Positions 10,205 through 21,161 are shown, counted from the first letter of the stretch. The stretch is DNA of 64,000 nt from Tricholoma matsutake (GCA_026075535.2 AP026540.1:1302001-1366000); one strand, 5' to 3'. Numbers and translations are program-made. The notes: generated by a model not told the origin, from the letters alone.

Positions 10205-10492
10205 ACAGACAAGTGCAGACTCAGCACAGACTTATGTGGACTCTGGGTGGACTAATGCAGACTCCATACAGATTAATGTGGACCCCATGCCAAATGGGAA
10301 AGGATTCTTCATTTGGGTCACCACATGGTGGGAGTCCATGCAGACTTATGTGGACTCCACACAGACTGGGGTGGACTCCACAGCGAAAGGGGTGTAATTT
10401 TTCATTTTGGTCACCAGATGGTTGGACTCCACATGGAGTCCGCACAGTCCGCATGGATCTGCACGGAACATATGGGGCAGTGTAAATTACTG
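10205..10492 (+). repeat. Subterminal GGACTCC repeats and right terminus of a KDZ-like element
   Basis: About ten copies of GTGGACTCC/TGCAGACTCC-like text in both orientations (including the palindrome GGACTCCACATGGAGTCC) are followed by GGGGCAGTGTAAATTACTG ending at 10492. Read on the minus strand this end is CAGTAATTTACACTGCCCC, closely related to the TIRs at 5168 and 7221. It sits 70-350 bp after the CxC5/CxC6 stop codon, as expected for the right end of the element that carries it. The frames open across this block (10213-10485) are repeat-coded and not genes. Confidence 0.6.
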
Positions 10493-11724
10493 TTATACAT
10501 TGAAGACGAATGCCCCCTGCTTCTTACCATCCCCAAACCTTCCTTGGTTCCCACGAAACCTGGCTCTATTTTTGGTTTCAAGCCAGGTTCTGTGACTTCA
10601 AGATCTATGACTGGGGTTGCAATGTCAAACTGCAAGGCCACCAATGCATCTGAAGAATCATCAGAAACAATTCTGACTCTGAGGATGATGCCCACCAAGC
10701 GGGTGACATGGACATGGATCAAGAACAGTTCAATATGGATCTCAGCAATACTGTTGATAATGGCTCTTTAGGTACATGCCGTTTCCTCATATTTCCTCAT
10801 GTCACACCAATATATATCCTCACCAGATGATTCCGGTATGGTATATGGTTTTGGCAATGTTCCCAGTGCAAACGGTGATGAAGGCGCTCATGGTACACCT
10901 TCCTCCATATTTGCTTCCCACACTAACACTTGTCATAGGTCCTGGAACTGAGTTGCAATATGATATTCCTTATGGATCTAATGTCAAGGAGGAGGAAGAG
11001 AAAAGAGCAGAGGAAGAGGAGGAGAAGGGAGTGGAGGAGGAGGAGGAGGAGGAGGAGGAGGAGGAGGAAGATACCCAACACAGGAGGTTGCACCAGTGTG
11101 ATCATTTTTATTTATTTCAAGTATGTTCTGAGCGCTCAACCTCCATTTAGCTTCCACAAAAAAACCGACCAGGATTCAGGTGCCATACATGATATAACCA
11201 ATACCACTGTCAATCACACAAACCACAATATTAGTCCCAATGGTATAGCTTATTTATCTGATTTTCATGTCTCATTGTTTTTGTTTAGAACCTCTTGTTG
11301 ATGAAATATCGCCAGATGAAGATGATAGAAGGGCCTTGCACTTTCTCAAGGGGAAAAAAGGAATCATTAACCTCTGTAAGTCAAAGCTTTGCTTTGATTC
11401 TAATCATATCTATGCTAACATAATTACAAAGAAAGAGGTCGACAATGATTCCCATGCAGTCCTGGTCATGCATTGACAGAAAAATAGAGCCATAAAGCCT
11501 CTGAAGCCTCATGCCATTCATAGCGAGGGAGCATCCTTGTAGGACACCTCCTCTCCTTATTTTGTCTCATTTGTACTAAAAGATTATCTAGCAATGTAGC
11601 CAACCCCTCTCAACATGCACCCAACCCCTCTCAACATGCACCCAACCCCTCTCAACATGCAGCCAACCCCTCTCAACATGCACCCAACCCCTCTCAACAT
11701 GCACCCAACCCCTCTCGACATCAT
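10493..11724 (+). other. Possible 5' exons of the DUF6532-like gene, low complexity
   Basis: Several short frames are open but no family is recognisable: SDSEDDAHQAGDMDMDQEQ near 10680-10730, a GGA-repeat stretch at 10987-11070 coding poly-Glu, and LVDEISPDEDDRRALHFLKG near 11295-11350. The acidic disordered composition would suit the N-terminal part of the downstream gene. Exon borders cannot be fixed by eye. Confidence 0.35.
11599..11724. repeat. 21-bp minisatellite, six copies
   Basis: Six tandem copies of CCAACCCCTCTCAACATGCAC with one variable base, the last copy diverged. The unit is a multiple of three, so both strands stay open through it as a 7-residue repeat (MHPTPLN on plus, VERGWVH on minus). 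I treat these frames as by-products. Confidence 0.9.
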
Positions 11725-13077
11725 GTGGAAGCACCCTGCATGACCACAGTCTGTCCTTCCTCCAAGCCTCACAGTAAGGGTAAGGAGAATACACTGCGCT
11801 TCTCCAGCAATTGTGGCAATGCAAATGTAGCTTGCAATACCAACAATACACAGCACTCTGGCACTCGTAGTAATGCAAATGTACCATGCAATACCGATGA
11901 ACCCCACAAAACCAATGTGTCATCCTGTGATTCCAACAGTGAAAGCAAGACTGATGCGCATCCTAAGTGCACATCCTGCAACTCGAGGTCCCACAACCTT
12001 GGACCTTTACCATTGCAACTCGGCTTTTATGAGGGTCACTGGATCCATATCCTTAATTCAGCTAAAGCCTTATACAGATACATGATCCATACTGATATCC
12101 CCCTCCCAGAGCACAACATCAAGAACCTCAAGATCACCCAAGAGTGTATCCTTGAAGCCTTTAGCAATTACATGGATGAGAATGAGGATGCAGAAATTGA
12201 CAAATGTCAGTTGTCCCCCCCCTCTGTGTTTGGCGCCAACTAACATTGTCTCACAGATGTTTATGAGGCTAACAAAGTCAGTATGACTATGCTTGTAAGT
12301 CCCAATAATATCTCAATATAGTAATGTGAATTAATTACTACCACATCTTTAGATCTTTGAGGAAGGGGCTACAACTTGTGGGTGCATGAAGACCATTGGG
12401 CGTGACATTGTCCAAATCTTTTATAAAGATGATATTTATCCACAGCTCGACTTCAACCACAATTCCAATCAATTGGATGAAGTTGTTGCCAATAACGTCA
12501 AGAAGCTTCTCAAAGACTCCCATTTTCATGTTGGATTACAGCTTGATGAACAGGTAAGTGATTTGTTATTCATTTCCATGGCATTCTCACTATTGATTGT
12601 ACACTAGGGCTGTACTAACAATGTTTCGCATCCTGCCATTATCGAACTCTGCAAAAGGTTCTATTACAGTGGAAAATATGACTGTCTCAATAATCTCGAA
12701 AGTGGGGGCCTCCCAGAAAATTGTCTTGCAATGGCCCTTACATGTGTGCATCATTTGTTGTTTATAGTATTTGATACAAACTTGACACAATGTGCAGCTG
12801 GTGCACTGCCTCCATGAATTTCAAATGGGTTCGCATGTCAAGCTTTCCTTCAAGGGTCAAGAGTATGATGCAGTGCACCAGGAATTCATGGACATCATCC
12901 AGATGACCATGAAGCATCAATACCATGGCCCAAAACTTCGGAAACTGCTCAGGAAGATTAGCCAGGAGGGACAGTAGGTAAAGCACACGGTTATGTAATT
13001 TTACTGATGTCTTTGTTAGATTGAATGCCAAGAAGCATGGCACTGGCTCACAGGGCTTCAAGGCCTTCCTTGATTAG
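11725..13077 (+). CDS. DUF6532-like protein, multi-exon
   Basis: The spliced reading gives LPLQLGFYEGHWIHILNSAK, ECILEAFSNYMDENEDAEID, an exon starting DVYEANKVSMTML, intron 12294-12351, then an exon with CMKTIGRDIVQIFYKDDIYP and FHVGLQLDEQ. After intron 12553-12607 comes CTNNVSHPAIIELCKRFYYS, then an intron ending at 12797, then LVHCLHEFQMGSHVKLSFKG and the last exon NAKKHGTGSQGFKAFLD with stop TAG at 13075-13077. The order and motifs match the DUF6532 family that is greatly expanded in Agaricomycetes; its function is unknown to me. No internal stop was found in the joined exons, although the fourth exon contains a slightly ambiguous frame. It lies next to, but outside, the terminal repeat at 10492. 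The 5' start is not resolved. Confidence 0.62.
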
Positions 13078-13725
13078 ATAAAGGTTTTTCTTGCTTATAT
13101 ACATGACTTTACCTATGCCCAACGTAATGCACCTAGAAATCTAATTGATTTGCTGTCTTATATGAATGTAAAATCTGTCAGTATGTACTATCCTGTGGAG
13201 TAGTGAGACTACTACAGTCTGCTACGGACTACTTGAGACTACTACTGACTGCTGCAGGCTACTACAGTCTGCTACGGACTACTAGAGGATGTCATTGACT
13301 ACTATATACCCTACCAGGGTATAAGATGCTGCTATAGACTATAATATACTACAGCAGCTACAAGCCAACTATATAGCACTATGTAGCACTACAGAGAACA
13401 TATAGGTTGCTATGATCTCTATGGCCTCTATGGATAGCTATGGGACATACATAGTACTACTGCAGTGCATGGTAGACCTGTGTAGTTGGCCCATGATTTG
13501 CTGATGAAGAGAAAATTGGTGGTTCTGCAAAGTTTGAATTGCGTTCGGACCTGAACCTTGCAGATCTGCACATTTGGTTCGCAGTTCTGCCTTCAATGTT
13601 CAGACAGATACCTTGAAGAACTGGACTGAACTGAACTTTGGCATCCCTATGTAGATGTACGTGAACTGTGTTGTACCTGTGTTCAAGTTGGTTATCCATT
13701 GAAGGTGTGCATAGTTGATGCTTCT
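13078..13725. other. Non-coding, with a CTACTACAG-type minisatellite
   Basis: At 13199-13300 the text is a degenerate tandem repeat of (gaga)ctactacagtctgctacgg, followed by diverged tatagcac/ctatag units to about 13440. The rest (13450-13720) shows no gene. A phrase such as ggactgaactgaactttgg hints at an old repetitive element but is not assignable. Confidence 0.55.
13199..13300. repeat. Degenerate minisatellite of CTACTACAG/CTGCTACGG units
   Basis: Repeats such as gagactactacagtctgctacggactact occur at least three times in series, with diverged units to about 13440. Non-coding. Confidence 0.75.
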
Positions 13726-14395
13726 TGTTAAGGGTGAAGCCTCAACCACTCGATCTAGTCGATGTCATTCGACGAGGTGCTTCCTCGACGAGTTGTTCGG
13801 CACTAGTCTTACTCGGAGCGTCCGACGTAAGATAGGTAGTGCACTCTAGCAGGGCTTCTGCATAGAGTCGTTCAGGTTCACGCACTAAGGGGCTTTCTTA
13901 GTGGTTTCGAGTAAGTTTGCGAGTTGCAAGTTAAGGCTCTTAATTGCCTAGATCTAAACTAAGGACATCCCTACTACAAGTTGCAGTACTTATACTAGAA
14001 GGGAGGTCCTTATCGTCCAATCGGAAAGGTAGATGCGTATCAAGTAATAATAGAAACAATAAGCCTCATGCCTAGCATGAGGTGTCCGATGTCAAGGATC
14101 CGACATCAAGGACATGCTGCGGCACAGCATGTCGATCGTGAGAGTCCGATGTCACGGACCTCATGTCAGGGGGCTGTCATATCACAGCATGTGTGGGAGT
14201 GGGTTTGCATGCATGGAGTCACCATGCATCGAGGGTGCCTTCCACAGGAAGGGGATCGAATGCATGCAGTCAGCATGCATCGTGTGTGTGTCTGATGTCA
14301 AGGACATGCCCTAGGCATGAATCAAGGGGTGCCTCCTGTCTGGAGGGGATCATCGGGTGCATCGGGTTCCATGAGTTACAAGGAAAATTGTAACA
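13726..14395 (-). repeat. Gy-A 3' LTR (670 bp)
   Basis: TGTTA...TAACA, matching the 5' LTR at 21176-21860. U3 (right part on plus) is full of palindromes, including GACATGCTG-CGGCA-CAGCATGTC at about 14111-14133 and GCATGCATGG..CCATGCATC near 14208-14230. Many differences from the other LTR are at CpG positions. Confidence 0.92.
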
Positions 14396-14409
14396 TTACC
14401 CCCTCACTA
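14396..14409 (-). promoter_or_regulatory. Gy-A polypurine tract
   Basis: On the minus strand AGTGAGGGGGTAA directly precedes the 3' LTR, the expected place and composition for the plus-strand primer. Confidence 0.7.
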
Positions 14410-14803
14410 TGGTCGAAAGTTCCACACTTTGACCTAAATCTTTGTCTCTCCTTCGTGGTCTGATCAGGCATGGTCTGGTTATGTGGGGAGGTCAGGGTCG
14501 AGGGGTATGATGGAGGAATAGTTCATGTCCGAACTCAGACCATGATCGGGTTCTTCTGGTTCGCGCTGCCCTAGGTAGTGGTGTCAAGGAGTCGGTAGTA
14601 TCGTTGAAAGGGGGGCGTTGCAGGATGGCAAATTCAATGTCTGTGATCAGGGGTTCAGGTTCTGTTCAGAAGATGGTGTAGAGGCAAAATGCAAAGGTTA
14701 GGGCTGCCGCTGCAGCCAGGGTCATGCCAATGACGATGGCGAGGATTGTAATCCCTGTGAGCATGGGTCTGTCTTGTCATGCCATCATCTTGAGCTCTGC
14801 CTT

Positions 14804-15544
14804 TTAAATCCTTCCATATGGCTCTCCTGTCATGTTTCCCATCACGTCATCATCAAAATCATCGTATCCAGAGTTAAAGAAGAGCCGCTGTCTCTGCTCA
14901 GCTTCTCTTTGATCAGTCTCTCGATCTTTCTGAGGTTTCTCCGGGCAATTCATTCTGTAGTGTCTGGGGCCTCGCTGTTTGCAATACCTGCAAACGTATC
15001 GTTGGCAAATCAGGCCAAAGTGGCCTATCTGTTGGCAGATGAAACATCTAGCATGTCTCATGTGTGGGGGAGACCAAGGCGGTTGGGTGGTCTTCTGTTC
15101 GGGTTCGGGGGTGGTCAGATCAATTATTTTGGGTGCTCTAGGCACGATCTTTGGGTTCTTCGTAGAATGGGAGGAGCCTCCAGAGGGAGCTCATCGTTCG
15201 TCTCTGTCACTCTGCTTGCTGAATGGCGAGAGCGAGGTCAGTGGTCATCTGTGTCGACCTAAAGGGGTGTGAGGTCTCTCCTCAGCTGTTCTTGGTCTGT
15301 CTGACTGCAGTGCAATTATTTCCTGGATCGTTTGCTCGATCCCTAGGGCATCTGCATCGTTCATTGCTTCTTCTACATTTCGTTCCATCTGTTCGATAGT
15401 GCTCGCATAGTAGAAGCACATCCTGGCTAGATGGTATTTCGGTGGATCGTGGGTGAGGTGAATGCAAAGGGCATCAGTGTTCAATCGGTTTTGTAGGTAT
15501 TCTCGGGTAAATTGTCGTTTGGCAGGCATATTGGGGAGTGTCAT
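14804..15544 (-). CDS. Gy-A accessory ORF with two zinc knuckles
   Basis: Between the chromodomain and the 3' LTR are two open frames, 15544-15245 (99 aa, ATG start) and 15145-14804 (113 aa). The second holds two zinc knuckles in tandem: CFICQQIGHFGLIC (C-x2-C-x4-H-x4-C) and CRYCKQRGPRHYRMNC (C-x2-C-x6-H-x4-C), then an acidic C-terminus. The first is helical and charged (QFTREYLQNRL, ARMCFYYASTIEQMERNVEE). They probably form one protein broken by a frameshift near 15200. Position is that of env in retroviruses, but there is no signal peptide or membrane segment; a nucleic-acid-binding role is inferred. Confidence 0.65.
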
Positions 15545-15585
15545 TGTGGGAAGAGAGGGGGGTTTTTTGGGTTTCCATCAGAGGT

Positions 15586-18481
15586 GGTACCTCTTCTTAT
15601 ATGCCATCAGGATCTCGGGGGCATTTTTCAAGTTTGATTCGGGTTCCTATGTGTTTTCGGATGTTGGGTAGTCAACCCATTTCACAAGGTAACAGTGTGT
15701 CTTGCCGTGCTTCTTGTGTGCGATGATTGCCTCCACTTCGTATTCATTTTCTCCTTCCACAAGGTCAGGTGGTGGAGTCAGGAAGTTCTGTCCATGAGTG
15801 TCATTCTCATGGTATCATGTGAGTAAAGCCACATGGAATACTGGGTGGATCTTCCATCTCGGCGGCAGTTTCAATTGGTATGTTGTTCTTGACAGGGCAT
15901 CTTCAATCATGAAGGGCCCTTCTCGTTTTGGTGCCAATTTTCTCGTTGGGTAGCCAATCTTCAGGTTCTTGGAGTCAAGCCATACTTGTTCTCCAACCTT
16001 GAACGGTTCGTATCGCCCTTTCGTTTGGGTGGCCATAGCCTGTCTGGCTAGTTCGTGTGCGGCAAGAGCTTCCCTTCTCACAGAGAGAAGTTCTTGGATT
16101 CTCTGTTCAGCGGCCAGCACGTTCGTCTTTTCGTAAGGGGTGGGGATAGTGCGTGGCTGATATCCCATCATCAAGTAAAACAGCAAATGTTTTACTGTGG
16201 AGTGCGTCTTCTGGTTATGCGTGAATTCTGCTGTTGGGAGATAACGCTCCCAATCTTCGGGTTTGTTTGAACAGAACATGCGGAGGTAAACCTCTAGCTC
16301 TTGGTTTACTCGCTCTGTTTCTCCGTTGGTCTGGGGGTGATAGGCGGTGCTCATGGATAGCTTGATTCCGAGCAGTCGTCCGAGTTCTCGGAAGAGTTTG
16401 GACCCGAATTGAGGGTCTCTGTCTGAGATGATTCTTCCAGGGAGTCCAAATCTGGTGTACACATGGCGCAGGTAAAGGTCTGCAGTGCCAAGTGCGTCGA
16501 TCGTCTTTGCGCAAGGGATAAAGATTACCCCCTTCGTAAGACCATGGTCTACCACGACCATGATTGAGTCAAATCCATTTATCACGGGCAAGTCCGTGAT
16601 AAAATCTGTCGTTACCAGCTCGAATGGTCTGCTGGCGTCAGATGATATCGGTGTCGGCGGTGGGGTTGTCGGGTGTGTATTCACTTTCATTTGCTGGCAC
16701 TTTGCGCAGCCTTCGACGTACTTCTTGATGAAGTTGGCCATTCCTGGCCACCAGTAGTCTCGTCGGATCAGTTTGATTGTCTGCCATTGTCCAGGGTGCC
16801 CTGTCGTGATGCTATCATGACATTTCTGTATGATCGCTCGGCGGAGGGTCTCGTCCTGTGGCACATAGCATCTGTCTTTGAAAAAGAGCAGGCCGTCTTC
16901 GAATTTCCAGTCCTCCAATGCAGACTTGATTGGGGGGGTTCCATTGTTCTTCAGGGCTCGTAAAGCGTCATTTACGAGGTTGTCCTTCATTATTGCTGAG
17001 ACCAGGGCTCCCTGGAGCTCAGTGTCGATCATTTTGAAGAACAGTTTGTCAGCAAGGATGGTCTTGTCCTCGTTATTGGTGTCTTCATCAGCTATGTGAT
17101 CTGCTCTCCTCGATAGGGCGTCAGATTGTACCATCTGTGATCCTGGTACGTGTTGTAGCTTCAGGTCAAATTGTGACAGGTAAATGGCCCATCTAGCCTG
17201 TCGTCGGTTCAGTTTCTGTGGCTGACAGAAGTACATCAGGTTCTTGTGATCGGACAGTACCGTCACAGGGAATGGTGTCCCCTGTAGGTAGTGTCTCCAT
17301 GTTTCCAGTGCTTGGATTACTCCCAATAGTTCCCAGTCGTATATCTCATAATTTCTTTCCACTTCATTGAAAGAATGCGAGATGTATCCGCATGGGTGCC
17401 AGTCTCCATTGGTGTCCTGTTGTCTGAGTACTGCACCTGTCGCAAATTTTGAGGCATCAGATTCCACCACAAATGGTTTCGTTGCGTCTGGCATCAGCAG
17501 TACTGGGGTTTCATTGAACTTCCTTTTTAGCACATCAAACGACTGCTGGCAGTCGTTCGTCCATTCGAATTTCTGGTTCTTCTTCATCAAATCGTTTAGC
17601 GGTCTGGCCAGATCCATGAAGTGTCCGATGAATCATCGATAGAAGTTTCCGAATCCTAGGAAGGATCTTACATCCTTCACTGTCCTTGGCATGGGCCAGT
17701 CTTTGATCCCAGCCAGTTTTGTGTTGTCCATTGCAAGTTCATTGGGTCTGACGATCATGCCCAAGAACTCGACTTCCTGTACACTGAATCTGCACTTCTC
17801 TATTTTCAGGTAGAGATCACATTGTCGTAGTCGTTCGAGGACCCTTTCGGTCCTTATCCAGTGTTCTTCTTCCGTCTTCGAGAAGATCAGGATGTCGTCC
17901 ATATAGATGATGAGCCATCCTTCATCTAGCATATCTCGGAAGAGATCATTCATCATCGCCTGGAATGTTGCCAGTGAGTTGCACAGCCCAAAGAACATCA
18001 CCATTGGCTCGAATAGCCCTCGGTTAGTCTTGAATGCTGCCTTCCACTTGTCTCCTTTCTTTATCTGTATGTTATGATATCCCCATCAAATATCAAGTTT
18101 CATGAAAAATCTCGCTCCCTTCAGCTTGTCCAAGAGGTCTCTGATCAGTGGCAGGGGGTAGTTGTTACGGATTGTTCCTTCGTTCAGATAGCGATAGTCT
18201 TGGCAAGGTCGTAGAGCGTCGGAGTCCTTCTTCAACATGAAGAAGAACGGGGATGCCATGGGTGATTTCGACGGTTGGATGTATCCTTTCTCCAGGTTTT
18301 CATTGAGAAACTCATTGAGTTTCTCTTGTTCTTTCGGTGTCAATGGGTAGACTTTGCAATCTTTCGGTACAAAGCCTTCCTTCAAGTCAATTGCGTGATC
18401 CCACGGTCTTGATTCCGGGAATCGTTCAGATGCAGCCTTTTCAAATACCTGTCTGTATTTCTGGTATTCTGGTGGCAGCAA
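15586..18481 (-). pseudogene. Gy-A pol: reverse transcriptase, RNase H, integrase, chromodomain
   Basis: RT begins at 18481 with [13 protein letters not shown] and carries [10 protein letters not shown] and the catalytic [10 protein letters not shown] (near 17905). RNase H follows with [29 protein letters not shown] and LSDHKNLMYF. The integrase has the HHCC zinc finger (H-x-S-I-T-T-G-H to GCAKCQQMK), the catalytic Asp in VTTDFITDL, ISDRDPQFG and the Glu in NGETERVNQELE. A GPY/F module (KREGPFMIEDALS) precedes a chromodomain (EYEVEAIIAHKK, CYLVKWVDYPTSENT) at about 15760-15590. Stops are TGA at 18088-18086, 17635-17633 and 15815, and TAG replacing Trp in the chromodomain. The text reads straight through each stop, so this is a decayed but complete polyprotein. 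Confidence 0.9.
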
Positions 18482-18661
18482 GTCGTCCAGGGTCTGTTGG
18501 CTAGTCTCCTTTCCCTCCTCTTGCTCATGTGCCAGTCATTGAGATATGGATGTCTTTGCTCTGATCCATATGTCAGAGTTGAGTAGGTATCGTGGGGAGC
18601 CCTTGCCTTTCACGAGTCTGCCGATGGTGTTCGTCTTCCGGATGCATTTGTGTGTCGGCTC

Positions 18662-19528
18662 TCAATGTTCTTCCATCAGGGGCAGTTCTATGGCTGGTCC
18701 GAATAGGCCAATGACTGGTTCGCCTCGCACGTATGCAATCAGTATTGAGTCATCCTCAATCACATCTCGTTCAGGGGTCAGTTCTATCGCTCGTATTTCC
18801 ATGCTGGTGTCTGCCAGTAGTTCTTCATCGGGTACCTCTTCGATCTTTACCTGAGGGGGGGTCTCCCTGTGCATAGGTATTTCAGCGTTGATGGTACTGT
18901 GATCTGGAGTCCTATCATTGTGGGTTGGGGTAGTCTGTTGCCGAGGGTAGTTTATCCTGTTTCATAGTGTCGTTTTCATGTTCCCTTTGCCAGTGCTTCC
19001 CTCCCCTGTGGAGGTTAGCAATTCCTTCATCTTTTGCACAATTCGTTGTGCCCTGTCGCATTCTTTGTTTTTGCCCTTTTCCAGTTGTTTCTTCTTCTGG
19101 TTTTCTCGGGTCTTGGCAACAGCACATCGTGCCGCTTCAAGGCTTCTGGCTTGTTTAGGGGTGTTGCTGCTCCTGGTCTTTGCGACAGCTATCTGGGCAG
19201 AATTTAGTTCTTTGGCTTTCTTTTTGGAAAGCCTTTCCTTTGTCTTTGCCATGGCTAGTCGTGCTCAGGCAAGGTTTCTCTCCTTCTCCTCGGAGAGTCT
19301 TTTTCTCATTTTTGCCACGGCCAATCTGGCTTGGGCAAGGCTCTTCTCTTTCTCTTCGGAGAGCCTCTGTCTTGTCTTGGCTACGATGTGTCGAATTCGT
19401 GCCATCCTGTCATCAGGCGCCTCCCTTCCGGCATTAATTTTCAGAAGGTTCAAGGTATTTGGGAGGGCCCATTCGGCTCTTCTTGTCTTTTCCAGGATCT
19501 GCTGGATTTGAGCCCGTCGTTCTTCATC
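18662..19528 (-). pseudogene. Gy-A protease-RT linker with tandem basic/acidic helical repeats
   Basis: Downstream of the protease the frame encodes repeated units of about 26 residues such as ARLAVAKMRKRLSEEKERNL and ARLAMAKTKERLSKKKAKEL, then AARCAVAKTRENQKKK. These are strongly helical and charged. A TGA at 19267-19265 interrupts it in frame. The end (18874-18662) carries IAYVRGEPVIGLF, which is conserved in Gy-E just before RT. Gy-E has a different but also charged helical linker in the same place. The role is unknown; I infer a flexible coiled-coil spacer. Confidence 0.6.
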
Positions 19529-19897
19529 TCAGAACTCAAAGGTTCCCTTCTTCCAGTCGATGATCGGGTTTATCTCACACAGCCATGGCAGGCCCAGGAT
19601 TACCAATTCTTTGCCTAGTCCAGTGACTAGGTATTCTATTGGGTAGCTCCTTCCATTGATGTGGAGTCTTCCTTTCACACATCTGGTGATTGTTCCCTGC
19701 TTGTTCAGGGTTCCGTCTACATTCGTGGCCCGGATGGTGCGGCCTAAGGGGTGTGTTCTGATCCCTTCTCGTTCAACAAAGTTCGAGTTGATAAAGACTC
19801 CTCCTGCTCCAGAGTCGAGGAGTGCATTTGTTGCGACGTCTTTCCCGTTGTCTGACTCAGCTACCCAAATAGACAGGCGCATAGATTGTCTACTCAT
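19529..19897 (-). CDS. Gy-A aspartic protease
   Basis: 122 codons with the catalytic ALLDSGAGGVFI and the second-lobe hydrophobic-hydrophobic-Gly signature LVILGLPWL. It begins 65 bp after the gag stop in a different frame, so expression by frameshifting or from a joined frame is likely. The catalytic D-S-G is intact, unlike the Gy-E copy. Confidence 0.85.
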   Translation of the reverse strand: MSRQSMRLSIWVAESDNGKDVATNALLDSGAGGVFINSNFVEREGIRTHPLGRTIRATNVDGTLNKQGTITRCVKGRLHINGRSYPIEYLVTGLGKELVILGLPWLCEINPIIDWKKGTFEF

Positions 19898-19962
19898 GGT
19901 AGCTAAGAGTACAGATCCTATGGAGACTTCAGCGGTGACTGGCGTCGTATCAGGCCGCTGTT

Positions 19963-20859
19963 CTAAAAACCCGATTCCTCCATGAAATTAAGGGTTCGTT
20001 CCTTTTCTTCTTCGTCTAGTTCATCCAGCATCATGCAGATCTTCTGGTAGGTGTCCACCCCAGTCTTCTTCTGGGTGAAGTGGTTTTGGTAGGGAGGGGG
20101 TGCTGACCCCATCTGAGTGGGGTTCTTTCCATCCCTGTGGTCAGACAATTGGTGTCCTGGTTGGTGGCAGATGAAACACAATCCCTTCCAGAGGTGTTCC
20201 ACACCTTCTTGGTTCATCAGTCGGTTGATGTCAAGAGAGGGCTGTCCTTTCTTTGTCATTTCATTTGTCTTCTGGTTCTGCCTGGTCTTTCCCAGGATTG
20301 CCATGGCCCATTTCCATTGGCCTTCGTATTTCGAAGCTGCCTTTATCCAGCCTTCGAGAGTGTTGGGCACTGTCTCCATTGTGTGTACCCTCTTCAGTAA
20401 CTCGGGATGCAGTCCATCCATGAAGTACTCGATCATGGCTGCATCTTCAGTGATTCCCGTCCTGTCTTTCAGGATGCGGAAGTTTGCCACATATTCTTTG
20501 AGGTTCCCTGAACCTTGTTTGAGATTCTTAATCTCTGTCTTTGCCATTCCGGCGTCGTTGATCGGTGAGAAGGCCTCTAGGACCTTCTGTCGGAAGTCTG
20601 CATATTCACCTAGTCCCTCGGATTGGTGCTGGTTGACAAATGCCTGCACCCAGGCAGCTGCTGTCCCTCCATTCATGAAGGACAGCATGAAGATGATCTT
20701 CTTGTCGTTCATGTCGTAGACCTGGTCATTGATTCGCAAGTACAGGTCTATCTCCTGCAGGAACTTGGCGGTCTTGGTCCACTCTCCTGAGAAATCTGTG
20801 GGTGATCGGATTCGAATGTCCTTTACGGACATTGTTGGTGCAGTTGCAGGTTCGGACAT
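19963..20859 (-). CDS. Gy-A gag
   Basis: 298 codons from an ATG (MSEPATAPTM). A capsid-like region (IIFMLSFMNGGTAAAWVQ, YFMDGLHPELLKRV) is followed by one zinc knuckle, CFICHQPGHQLSDH, in which the last ligand is His rather than Cys (C-x2-C-x4-H-x4-H). Gy-E has the same CCHH spacing. Gag coats the RNA and forms the particle in the cytoplasm in this class of element. This ORF has no internal stop. Confidence 0.88.
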   Translation of the reverse strand: MSEPATAPTMSVKDIRIRSPTDFSGEWTKTAKFLQEIDLYLRINDQVYDMNDKKIIFMLSFMNGGTAAAWVQAFVNQHQSEGLGEYADFRQKVLEAFSPINDAGMAKTEIKNLKQGSGNLKEYVANFRILKDRTGITEDAAMIEYFMDGLHPELLKRVHTMETVPNTLEGWIKAASKYEGQWKWAMAILGKTRQNQKTNEMTKKGQPSLDINRLMNQEGVEHLWKGLCFICHQPGHQLSDHRDGKNPTQMGSAPPPYQNHFTQKKTGVDTYQKICMMLDELDEEEKERTLNFMEESGF

Positions 20860-21161
20860 CTTGTTATAGAGGTCGTCGGTTCTGTCTGTTAAGAAGCGGG
20901 TGGATGTTTTGGGTGGGGGTGTGTGCGGTTGTTCAAAGTCTTCGTTGGTGAGGAAATCTCCACATTGTCTGTCAGTTGATCCGTAGAACCAATGCTGTGC
21001 TGGGGTCGAGTAATGGACCAGTCTTCCGTTGTATCGGTACCAAGATGAACCTGGCTGTGGTTCTGCTTCTCTTGGTGGTCAGTCTGGGGTTTGTCTAGAC
21101 CCGGGTTGCTGTGGTGTGTATCGAGATGTATTGCCTACACCTAGGTAGGTGGGCTAGCAGA

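Noticed and set aside
10960..11301. Arg/Glu-rich ORFs around 11,000
   Set aside because: Produced by GGA/GAG trinucleotide repeats; no domain and no consistent frame on either side.
11599..11724. CRISPR array
   Set aside because: Units are directly adjacent with no spacers, and the sequence is eukaryotic; the other tandem arrays in the window also lack spacers.
11588..11923. ORF with VERGWVH repeats on the minus strand
   Set aside because: It is the 21-bp minisatellite read in a frame that stays open because 21 is a multiple of three; a different frame on the plus strand is equally open.
14068..14393. Overlapping ORFs inside the Gy-A LTRs (also 21607-21858)
   Set aside because: They lie in U3 of the LTR, are repeated in both LTRs with frame differences, and arise from palindromic CATG text.
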